The position numbers were made by a program, and so were the translations under genes. Below are positions 51,343 through 60,923 of a stretch of DNA of 64,000 nucleotides, in pieces. Each line of letters opens with the position of its first letter. Positions within the stretch are counted from its first letter, which is position 1. Source of the stretch: Hyaloraphidium curvatum (Eukaryota > Monoblepharomycota > Hyaloraphidiomycetes > Hyaloraphidiales > Hyaloraphidiaceae); assembly GCA_025558095.1 (NCBI GenBank), contig JAIVFI010000004.1, positions 868,001-932,000 of the forward strand, in the 5' to 3' direction. The notes below the pieces were generated by a model. It made no database searches. It was given only the letters and a program-made list of their open reading frames with translations, and was not told the origin of the DNA.

Positions 51343-51950
51343 TCACTCCATCCCCCACCCCTGGTTCCCCTTCCACACGTTGCCCACGACCTTGGGCTCC
51401 TCCTTGAGCTTCTCGCCGCATCCGCCGCAGCTCGCCTTGCCCGATTCGACGCTCTCCCTCCACCCCTTCCTGCCCACACCTCTGGCGACCCACGGGGCCA
51501 GCGCCAGCGGCTTCCACACGGCGAAGAGGAGCGCGGAGGAGACGATGGCGGCGGGGAGGGGGATGTGGTGAGGAGGGAGATTGTCGGCGCCGCAGCTTGC
51601 GTGGGACAATCGTCAACATCGGGTGCACCGGGCCGGGGGCGACTATGCGGACGGTACCTTCCGCAGTGGACGGCGGTCCTGGTGCTTCCGATGCACGCCT
51701 CGTGCGCGCGGGAAATGGGGTCGCGGCGGTCCGTGTTTGCCACGACAACGTTGCGCGGCTGCTGGACGTTGCCGTGCGGCTGAACGTCGCCGCCGTTGGG
51801 GAACCAGCTAGGGTAGGCCGAGGGCGGGTATGGGTACGGCCAGGGCTGCTGGTAGCCGGGGTGGGCGGGGTGCTGCTGCGGGGGGAACGGGGCTTGGGGG
51901 GCCGGGGAGGCGTCGCCGGGCTTGGTTTCGGTCGGGGGGATGAGAGACAT
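51343..51950 (-). CDS. LITAF-like zinc-binding membrane-associated protein
   Basis: Two exons, 51950-51658 and 51595-51343; phase 2; 181 aa. The N-terminal ~70 residues are Pro/Tyr/Gln-rich with PY-like motifs (PPQQHPAHPGYQQPWPYP), as in LITAF/SIMPLE proteins that bind WW-domain partners. Splicing a 62-nt intron (GTTGAC branch) creates the first knuckle, VHCGSCGADN, followed by a hydrophobic hairpin (LPAAIVSSALLFAVWKPLAL) and the second knuckle, ASCGGCGEKL. CxxC-hydrophobic-CxxC is the LITAF layout, which attaches to endosomal or lysosomal membranes from the cytosol. The usual HxCPxC form is modified here. Its stop codon is 5 bases from the stop codon of the converging kinase gene. Confidence 0.65.
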
Positions 51951-52308
51951 CTCTGGCTGATGATTGATGTTGGTTTCGATGCGATGATGGATCGAAGGAG
52001 GCAACGAGGCGTCCTTTTGTCCCCTGTGGAGCTCAGCAAGCCCGTTGCGTTGCCGGGATTCGGGACGGGTGGAGGAATGTTTGGATGCGCAAGCGGGGGA
52101 CGGGGGTCACACCCGGCCTTCCCCGGCCTTGCGTGGTCTGGACGAGATGGCTGATCCATCGATGACAGTGGCAAAGACGGCAAACAGATTTGTTGGAAGG
52201 GGTACCTTGGCCAGCTTTAGGAATGCTCTTGTGCGAGGGAATGGACTGGGCTGCTGGGCTACCTTCCCTCCAAGGGAATGGGCGATCGCATTGGCCGCCA
52301 TCGGCGCC
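51951..52308. other. Intergenic, divergent promoters
   Basis: About 360 bp between the LITAF-like gene (minus) and the glycosyltransferase (plus). No TATA box or other clear element. Confidence 0.45.
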
Positions 52309-54749
52309 ATGCCTTTCCGCTTCCGCGCCCTGCTGCGGCTCCTGCTACCGTTCGCGGTGGTAATTGCGGGCTTCTATTTATTTGGGGGCGGCGGCGGGGC
52401 ACCATTGCCGGCGGAAGAGGCCGCTGCGGGCCCGGGCGGGACCATTTCGCGACGCGACGCGGACGCCCCGGCTGTCCCTCGGGAGGAGGTCGCTGCGGGC
52501 GGTCAGTCGCCTGGGAAAAGACTGTGGACGTTCCGGGACGCGGACGAGGACGGGGACGATCCGGACGGAAAGCAGGACGCGGGGCGAAAAACCGGGGAGC
52601 GGTCGGACGCGTCTGCGGGGCAGAAGGAGGACGTTAAGGCACCTCCAGGGCCCGGTTTGGACCAAGACACGGGAAACGACATTCGTGTTGATCAATATTC
52701 GCGGGATTCAGTGTCTGTTGGCGCTGAGGAGGGCGGGCCGGACTCGGGAAGGGAAACCGGGGCGGACGCGCGCGAGAACCCCGCCGTGCCCGGCGACAGC
52801 TCGGAGCGGACACCGGAAGATGAGCCGCAGGAGCCGGCGAATGAGTCGGAGGAGGAGCCGGCGCCTCCAGCCCCCCCTCCGCCCCGCGACGCAACTCTCC
52901 CCCCTGCCCGTCGGCCGCACCGGCCCAACCAGGCCCCGCTCGAAGACTCCCCTCCCCCGAAGAACTGCCGCTTCCCCCACATCGCCGTGGCCATCAAGAC
53001 CGGCCGCGGCGTCGCGCACCGCCGCCTGCCCCCCGCGTTGTCGACCTACGCCTCGGAGCTCTGCAACGTGATGCTGGTGACCGACGCGCTAGGCGAGTAC
53101 AACGCCTCGGAGCTGGACCCACGCTACGCAGGCTCGGATTTCTACGACGCCGACGGGCCCAGCATCACCATGCTCGGCACGGGGGTGAAGGACTTCGTGG
53201 CGGTGGTCGGGGGGCGGACCTACCGCGCCCGCGACGTCATCGGCGCCATCTACTCCAAGGCCGAGCCCGACGCGGCCGACCCCGACGCCGACCCCATGCT
53301 CGTCGCCAAGATGCGCATCTTCCACAAGGACCGGTGGGAAGCCGGCGCGTTCGACCGGGCGAAGGCCCGCGCGGACGACCTGGCAAAGGCCTACGCCGAC
53401 GCGCGCAAGGAGGAGCGGAAGAAGGAGCGGCTGGGGCAGAACAAGCGCCGCCGGCGGCTGCGCAAGAGGGGTGAGGGCGGTACACGCGAGGGCTGGGCGC
53501 GCGACGCGGACAAGTTCATCCCCGCCATTGCCGAGATGTGGAACCGCTTCCCGGACGCGAGGTGGTACTTTCTCTTCGACGACGACTCGTACGGCTTCGT
53601 GCCGGCCATCTACCACCACATGGTGACCTTCATGCCGTGGGCGGAGCCGCACTACGTGGGCAAGGCGATGCTGTTTTCGGGGTGCCATTGGGAGCCGCGG
53701 CAGGCGGGCGAGGAAGTGCTCGGGTTCGCGTCGGCAGCCGGGATACTGATCTCCAGGGGGGCGATGCTGCGGGGGATGCCGTACGTGCAGGCCGCGGAGG
53801 AGAAGACAAAGACGTGCTGGGCGGGGGACGCGAGGGTGGCCATGTGGTTGGTTGCTCCATGGGTTTCGCCAGTTCTGGGCTGACGAGTCTTCTGGGGACC
53901 AGGTTCTATGACGCCGGGTTCCGGCTCGACTGGCCGGGCGAGATCACGGGCCGCATGCACGTCGGCCCGCAGACGATGTGGCACTCTTTCGGCCGCGCTT
54001 GCGACCCCGTGCTGGTGTACCACCTCATGCCGCCGGCCAAGTACGAGGCGATCTGGGCGGTGCAGCGCTCCCCCGGCTCGGCGGGCGGCTTCGTGACCAA
54101 CGCGGACATGTGGCACATCTTCCACGACCCCAAGGAGGACGGCGAGCTGGCGGAGCTCGAGGGCGGGTTCGAGTGGGACACGAACCGCGGGGACATGGAC
54201 TTCCTCGCGCTATCCAAGCATCCGCCGGGAACGACCGAGGCTGCGTACGTGGAGATGGCCGACGCCAAGCTGCAGGAGGTCCTCGACATCTCGCACCCGC
54301 CGCCGCACCTGAAGAAGGCGCTCGTCGCCATCCGCGCCATGGGGAAGCGGTCACTCGCCCCGGGCTCGTCGAACCGCACCCGGATCGCGCTCGCCCTGCG
54401 GTGCCTGACCGCGTGCCACGCGATGGCCGGCGTGCGCGACTTCCCGCAGGCCGTCGCAGACCCCAAGCAGCCCATTGCCACGTCCGACAACCGCACCGGG
54501 ACCCCGTGGAACACGCTCGGCAACAGATCCCCGGCGTTCGGACCGTGCATCATGTGGACGCTCAATCCCGAGAACAGGTGCTTCCTCAAGTCGGGGTTCT
54601 CGGCGGCGCCGCTGGGCGGGGCGCCGGGCCACGTGTCGGGGATCGTGGGGGGCGCCAAGGCGCGGTACGAGGCGATGGCGAGGAAGGGGGCGGCGGGGGA
54701 GAAGTGCGGGTGGGGGGTCGGGAGGTCCGCAACCTGGGACAGGGATTGA
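52309..54749 (+). CDS. Fringe-like (GT31-type) glycosyltransferase, type II membrane protein
   Basis: Exons 52309-53846 and 53903-54749, phase 2; 794 aa. ATG 52309 gives a short tail and signal anchor (FRALLRLLLPFAVVIAGFYLF) as for Golgi type II enzymes. A long acidic/Pro-rich stem runs to ~residue 215. The catalytic region starts CRFPHIAVAIKTGRGVAHRR, with the metal-binding DDD motif in WYFLFDDDSYGFVPAIYHH, GNRF-like context FSGCHW and GAMLRGMPYVQAAEEKTKTC, then AGDARVAMW reading into FYDAGFRLDWPG across the intron. This order matches fringe/C1GALT-type GT31 enzymes that extend O-glycans. An insertion rich in Lys/Arg/Glu (~residues 360-400) is unusual. Length is roughly double that of metazoan Fringe because of the stem and C-terminal extension (DFPQAVADPKQPIATSDNRT). 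Confidence 0.8.
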
Positions 54750-55075
54750 TCGGGTCCGCGGGGGCGGAGGACTGGTTTACTGCGCACTTCTCATGCGCGA
54801 TGAGGCTTGCGGCGATCGAATCGAGGCGTATCCGAGGACATCGCAGCGAGCCATCAGGCGATCGCGTCAGTTCGAACACAATGACGGCTAGTGCACCTCC
54901 TGGCTCGCATACCGGTGCCGAACTTGCAGCTTGTCGGGGTCGGGGAGGGGGTGGGGAATGGCGCGGCATGGCGCGGCGGATCGGTCGAACAGTTTCCGCG
55001 TTCCGTCTCGAAGTCAACCAACACCCCGCGAATCGCCGCCCAACGGAGCGCCCGATCCCGCTCCATCCCTCGGAA
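54750..55075. other. Intergenic, no gene seen
   Basis: About 330 bp between two same-strand genes; holds the glycosyltransferase 3' flank and MFS promoter with no clear signal. Confidence 0.45.
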
Positions 55076-56907
55076 ATGACGTCTTTGGAACTTGCGAACG
55101 GCGGCGCCGGGTCGGCGGACCCGCAGGCGCCGTCTCCCGCGCCCGGCGCAGCGCCCGCTGCCCCTGCGCAGGACGCCCTCGCGGGCGGATCCCCGGCCGC
55201 CGCACCGCCACCGAACCCCTCGAACGGGCATGTTGACTATAATATCGCTGCGAACGGGGCGCCGTTGCAGGACTCGGGGAACGATGTCGTTGCGGCAGCG
55301 GCCACTCCGCCCCCGCCGAAAAAGGAGCTCTTCATCTCGTCGGACCCTGACTCGTGGATGTACAAGGTCGCCCACTCGCCGAGTTTTGCGGTCGCCGTAG
55401 TGGCCGCCGCCGTGGCCGTGGACACGCTGGTGTACTCGATCGTGATACCGCTGCTGCCCTTCATCTTCGAGCGTCTGGGATACCCCATCGACACCTCGGA
55501 CGGCAAGGGCTCGTCGGCACTCATCGGCGTGCTCGTGGCCCTGTTCGGCGTCGGCATCCTCGTCTCGTCGCCGGTGTACGGCTGGGTCTCGGACCGCTAC
55601 AGGAACCGCAAGTGGCCCATGGTCGCCGGCCTGGCCGTGCAGCTCCTGGCCATCGTCATGTTCATGCTGGCCAACTCGCTCGGCCTGCTGTACTTTGCCC
55701 GCTTCCTGCAGGGCGTCGCCGGTGCCGCCATCTGGACCATCGGCCTTGCCTTTATCTCGGACCTGTTCCCGGCGCACGAGCTCGGAAGGGCCATGTCGAC
55801 CGTGTTCCTGGGGTTGAACGTGGGCATGCTGATCGGGCCCGTGGTCGGCGGCATCCTGTTTGAACAATTAGGGTACTACGCGCCCTTCATCCTCAACATT
55901 GTGGCTATAGCTGTGGACATGTTCCTGCGACTGATCGTCGCCGAGCCCGACCACACGCTCGACCGCGCTTCCCGCACGGGCTTCGGCACCACCGCCCGCG
56001 CCGACCCCGCCCAGACCGCCGCCATCGCCGCCGCCGTCGAGGCCGCCGATTCCTCCCCGCTCCCCTCGGAGCCGCCGGAGCGCACGCTGCACCGCACCAA
56101 GCTCAACTGGACCGTCCTCCGCACGCCCAACCCGACCTTCTGGCAGCTCTGCGCCGACCCCTGCGTGATGATCATGTGCTGGCTCGTGACCGTCGCCGGG
56201 ATCGGGATCGGATCGATCGAGGCGGTGATACCGCTGCACCTCGCCAACGAGCCGTTCGCGGCGAATTCGACCACCATCGGGCTGGTATTCCTCGCTTTCG
56301 TGATACCCAACTGCATCGGGGCCATTGTTTCGGGCTGGCTCAGGGACAGGTTCGGGAGCAAGTGGATCCTGTACGCCGGCCTGGTCATCTCGGCCGTAGC
56401 GGCGCCGCTGGTCGCCGTGCCGGGTAACTACGCAGGGTTCTGCGTGGCGCTCGCCGTGTACGGCTGGGCGAACGCCATGGCGACCGCGCCAGGGCTGCCG
56501 GAGCTGGCGCTGCTCGTGCCCGAGAGCGCCGCCGCAAAGGTGCGCTGGTCCCGCCCGGACGTCCGATTCCGTTCTGACTTGCCCCGCCCGCCCCCCGCCA
56601 GGTGTTTTCCATCTTCAACATCTTCTTTTCCTGCGGAGTCATCGTCGGCCCCCTCATCGGCGGCGCCCTGTACGGCGCCTCCTCCTTCCCCGGTCTCCCC
56701 GGCATGGGCAAGCTCATGGGCCCGATGCTGCTCGTGGCGGCGTTCAACGCCGTGTCGGTGCCGCTCATGGCGGGGTACTTCTGGCTCAAGAGGGAGCGGG
56801 ACGAGGTGGAGGCGCAGGAGAGGTGGGAGGGGGACATGGTCAAGGTGGAGGCCGGGGATGCAGTGACGGGAAAGAGCAATGCGGACGTCAAGGCCCAGGA
56901 AGTGTAG
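55076..56907 (+). CDS. MFS transporter, VMAT/DHA-like
   Basis: Exons 55076-56539 and 56602-56907 joined in phase 0; 589 aa. ATG 55076 precedes a ~95-residue Ala/Pro-rich cytosolic tail. Twelve membrane segments can be drawn, the first being FAVAVVAAAVAVDTLVYSIV. The motif-A loop SPVYGWVSDRYRNRKWPM lies between TM2 and TM3, and LGLNVGMLIGPVVGGILFEQ fits motif C of drug:H+ antiporters, with its weaker second-half counterpart SGWLRDRFGSKW. This pattern is that of vesicular-amine/drug-type MFS proteins (SLC18-like) common in fungi. A ~70-residue loop between halves is Ala/Pro/Glu-rich. Likely a plasma- or vacuolar-membrane exporter; substrate unknown. Confidence 0.85.
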
Positions 56908-57322
56908 TGCTGATGAGAATGCTTCACGTGGTGAAGGATGCCAAAGCGATCGTCCGGCTGATCATCGGGATGATGCGACTGTCGGTGTTTTGAATACGTC
57001 GAACACGAGGTCAGGCCGCTCACGCACCGTGCACCGTGCAGCGTCATTTATCACATTCTTCGTTGCGCAACGTCCACCCGCGTGGCTTTCAGAAACCGGG
57101 CGTGACCGGCGAGGCCGAAGCTCCGCCTCAGCCATCCGGCACCGACAACCGCCCGCGTCCATTCCGCCGTCCGCCGCGGCCACGCCCTGAACCCGAATTC
57201 CGCCCGCATTCCACGTGAGTCTCGCGCGCGGGGGACGCCGCGGCGCAGGCGGCCCGGGAACGCGTCGCCGATCCCCCCGCACTCCGCGGACGCTCACGAA
57301 CCGCCCGCAGCAAACAAACAAA
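56908..57322. other. Intergenic, no gene seen
   Basis: About 415 bp between the MFS gene and the LURP-one/WW gene, same strand. The sequence just before the latter start is A-rich (CAAACAAACAAAATG), a favourable start context. Confidence 0.5.
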
Positions 57323-59050
57323 ATGCTCCGTGGTGGCCGCCGCGCCCCGCGCGCCATCGATGACAAGCGCTACAAGGTGCGATGCGGGGCGGGGCCTTCC
57401 CGGGGTTGTTCGCTGACGACACGGCGTCGCGCACTCCCCGCACCTTGTCCCCCCTTGCACCAAAAGATGCGGCAGAGCCTGATCTCCATCGGGGACGATT
57501 TCTGGATCGAAAACATGCGGGGACAGAGAATGTGGGTTGCGCGGCTGGCCGCCGGCCGGGCTGACCTCTCCCACCAACGACGCAGGTTCCGGATCAACGG
57601 AAAGGTTCTCACCCTGGGTGAGCATGCCCGTCGGCCCGAAGCGTAACTCATGATCTGATCATTCGCACGTCCATCCTCGTTGCCAGCAAACACGCTCGTC
57701 TTCGAGACCCCCCGCGGCGACCCCCTCTGCCAGATCCAGTCCCGCATCCTGACCATCCGCCGCACCATGGACATCGAGCGGTACAGATCCCACGGCCCGC
57801 CGTTCGCGACGGTCAAGAAGGACCTGATCAACCTCGTGCGGGACGAGTACGACGTGGACGTGGCGGGCAAGCCGCCGCTCAGGGTGAGGGGCAACATCTT
57901 GGACCACGAGTACAAGGTGCTGGGGCAGGGCGGCCGCACCGTGGCCGAGATTTCCAAGCGCTGGCTGGCCCTGGTGGACACCTACGTGATCGACATCGAC
58001 GACGACAACGACGACTACGAGGATTGGTGGGCCGCTGCACCCCGCCGCCGAGAAGCCATCTCACCGGCCGTCCGGCCGTCCGGCCGTCCGACCAGGCTCA
58101 TCCTCGCCATCTGCGTCGCCGTCGACCAGATGTCGCACGACAAGCGGGTCGACGAGACCCCCGGCGTGCACACCGTCAGCCAGGGCAACCACCTCGGCGG
58201 CGCCGTCGCCGCGGGCGTGGGGCAGGCGGTGGTCAACAACCCCGTCGCGGGGGCCGGTGGGCATCCCCTTTGCTGCACGCGGATCGAATCCATCTGACGG
58301 GCTCGTGCGGTCGGACAGTCGCCGTCGGGGCCGCAACGGGCAGCGTCACCGCCGGGATCGTCACCGCCGCGGTCGCCACCTCGGCCCAGCAGCAGCAGCA
58401 GCAGCAGCAGCAGGCGCCCCCCCAGCCGTACTACCCTCCGCCTCCCAGGCCCCCTCCGGTCGCGCCTGTACCCGCGGCGCTTCCTCCGGGGTGGATCCAG
58501 CAGCAGGACCCTGCGAGCGGCGCCTGGTTTTTTGTCGACACCACGCGCGGCTTCACGACCTGGGTCGGTGCCGTCCGATCGAGGTCCGCTCACGCTGATC
58601 CCGTCTTCCCTTCATTATGCCGTGCAGGACGATCCCAGGACCGCAGCAGGTGGGTCCGCCCCCGCACCCCGTCTTCCTCCTCCGATCCGACCCGCCTCCC
58701 CGCAGTCGAAACCGGCCCCCTCCCCCCCGCCCCCGTCGCCCCTCCTCCGCAACCCGTGTACGCCCCGCCTCCCCCCGTCGCCGTTCCGCCCCCGCAGCAA
58801 ACCTACGCCCCCGCCGCCCCGCCCCCGCAGCAGGCCTACGCGCCGCCCCCGGGCCCGCCGCCGAAGCAGAAACCGGGGCTTGTGGCGACGATCGCCAAGG
58901 GGGCGCTGGTGAACGCCGGTGGGTCCGGTCGCGGGCGCGCCGTCGCGGGTCTGTTGAACCACGACACCGATCGCAGCGTTGGGGGGCAAGGGAGGCGTCG
59001 GCGCGGCGCTGGTCACGGGGTCGGTGCTCAACGCCGCGCAGAGGAAATAG
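57323..59050 (+). CDS. LURP-one-related (tubby-like fold) protein fused to a WW domain
   Basis: Exons 57323-57376, 57467-57531, 57586-57617, 57687-58026, 58096-58256, 58319-58563, 58628-58649 (22 nt), 58706-58918, 58977-59050; all phases close; 401 aa. Residues ~15-190 read as a LURP-one/phospholipid-scramblase-like barrel: MRQSLISIGDDFWIENMRGQ, FRINGKVLTLANTLVFETP, RGDPLCQIQSRILTIRRTMD, VRGNILDHEYKVLGQGGR, AEISKRWLALVDTYVIDI and LILAICVAVDQM. Then an Ala/Gly segment, a polyQ run, and a WW domain (~residues 285-315: LPPGWIQQQDPASGAWFFVD, TTRGFTTWDDPRT). A Pro/Gln/Tyr-rich tract (PPPQQTYAPAAPPPQQAYAP) and a short Gly/Ala tail follow. WW domains bind PPxY motifs, so the protein may link a membrane- or lipid-related core to Pro-rich partners. 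Confidence 0.8.
58387..58413 (+). repeat. (CAG)9 encoding polyglutamine
   Basis: Nine uninterrupted CAG codons between the LURP-one-like core and the WW domain. A likely length-variable site. Confidence 0.9.
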
Positions 59051-59163
59051 CGCGGCCGGACGACGGGATCGAGATGTACACTGGCGGCGATCTTGTATTT
59101 TCAACACGTCACATGGTACCGGATCGCGGTCCCGCTCCCAACACGCGCAAACGAGCGGCTGCC

Positions 59164-60717
59164 TCAAAGCCTGCCCGAACCTGCGGAAGGCAAAGCGTTC
59201 AGCTCGGGGCCCCACCCAGCAGGCGCCCGGCACCCACCCTTTCTGACACCGTAGAAGGCGTTGCCCGGGTTCGGCACCGGGAACTCCTCGAAGCTCGTGG
59301 CGCCGGCGTCCCTGCAGAACTTTTCCGCGCGCGCGGGTCCCCAGGCTGTCCCCATTCCTCGTCAGCAGGACGTCTCCGCCATTTGCCCGGAGGACGACCC
59401 ACCGGCACCGAGCCCCAGCCCGCCCTGCGCGAGGCTCTGCGTCATGCAGTGCATGCACGACACCGAGTACAGGAACTGCCCCGCGGAGCCGATGTTCTCC
59501 TCGAGCCGGTTGCTGCAGCGGGGCTCGACCATGATGTACAGGCCCGTGGGCTTGAGCGCGGCCATGATCTCCTTGAGGCCGCGGAGGGGGTCGGGGAGGT
59601 CGTGCACGACGTCCTGTTCCGACAAAGGCCGAAGTCAGTGGGTCCATTTCGGCCGCCGCATGCCGGTTCGGGCAACCCACGAGGGTCATGATCACGTCGT
59701 ACGCGTCCCGCTCGCCGAGGTCATACACCGACCGCACCTCGGGGTGCATGTTCTTCCCCAGCACCCCCGCCTTCTCCGCGTTGGCCTTGGCGTGCTCGAT
59801 CGAGAGCTGGTCCAGGTCCACGCACACGAACTGCGAGTTGGGGAAGGCCTTGGCCATGAGCACGTCGGCCGAGCCGGCGCCGCAGCCGACGTCGAGGACG
59901 CGGATGCCCTTCTCGAGCTGCGCGACGAGGCCGGGAACCGCGGGGAGCCACTTGCGGACCAGAAGCGCTGTGGGAGGCGGGCAAGGACCATCGGCGTCAG
60001 TCGCAGCACGCGCCTAGTCCGTGTGACTACCCACCGTGCTGCCCGGCGTGCGTCCTGGCCATGCCCCTCACAACTTCAGGCCCGAAATCCTTGAACGCCA
60101 CCCCGCCCCCCTCCTTGAACGCCTTGGCCACGCCCGGTACGACGCTCCAGTACGCCGCCAGGTTCTCCAGCTGCCCGGCAAAGAACAGCGGGTGCGGCGT
60201 CTCCTGGGCCTCGTAGTTGTCGCACAGGATCAGCGCGTGCTCCTCGGGCAGCTCGAACTTGCCCAGGTCCAGAGACTGCGGGTCGGGGTGGGGGTGGTAC
60301 AGCACGAAGCCCGAGGCGGCCATGGCGGCGAGGGACTCCTTGAGGTAGCGGACCTGTGTTTGGGAGGCACCCGAGTGAGGTCGTGATTCCCGGGTTGCGG
60401 TAGAGGGCAACGCACCTGCAGGCCCGTCTCGGTGGCGATCTCCTCGCACGAGACGGGGCCCTTGTGCCGCATGGCGCGGAACACGCCGACGCGGTCGAGC
60501 ACGGCGGCGACGGCCATCATCGTCGTGTGCGTCTGCAGCATCTGTCTCCCCGGCACGGGTCAGACTCGGAGCACGCGTCCGGCAACACCGTCGCAATTCC
60601 CACGTTGAAGTACTGGAAGAACGGCCGCACGTCGGCCTTGTTGGTCGGCGTGCCGGCCTTGGGCGGCGTGTACCGGGCCTCGGTGAAGCTGTTAGCGGGC
60701 ACGAGCTGCTTCGACAT
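59164..60717 (-). CDS. SAM-dependent methyltransferase with N-terminal winged-helix
   Basis: Exons 60717-60604, 60541-60416, 60353-60035, 59967-59681, 59613-59403, 59345-59238, 59180-59164 (17 nt); phases close; 393 aa. Residues ~40-100 form a winged-helix-like dimerisation/substrate part (MLQTHTTMMAVAAVLDRVGV, GPVSCEEIATETGLQVRYLK). The SAM-binding motif I is IRVLDVGCGAGSADVLMAKA (~residue 215), with the acidic ligand in FVCVDLDQLS, and a post-I region DVIMTLDVVHDLPDPLRGLK formed only after splicing. This layout is that of class I methyltransferases with an HTH, like the Rv2258c/small-molecule group. The last intron is 57 nt and free of stops, so retention would add 19 residues and keep the same end. 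It converges on the LURP-one/WW gene with 113 bp between stops. Confidence 0.85.
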
Positions 60718-60923
60718 GGCGGCGGCTTGATGGGGGAACGCGGAGGAGGCGGAACGACGGGAGGATGGGGGGCGCGGGCAGGGGGAGACGTTGCGGAACC
60801 TGGAGACGCCGCGTTCCCTTGCACCATCCTGCCTCCGATCGCTTTGTCATCCTTGAAAGCAATTCCCATCAGCCTGGAGACGCCGCCGCGTTCCCTTGCG
60901 CCATCCTCGTACACTACACTCAT

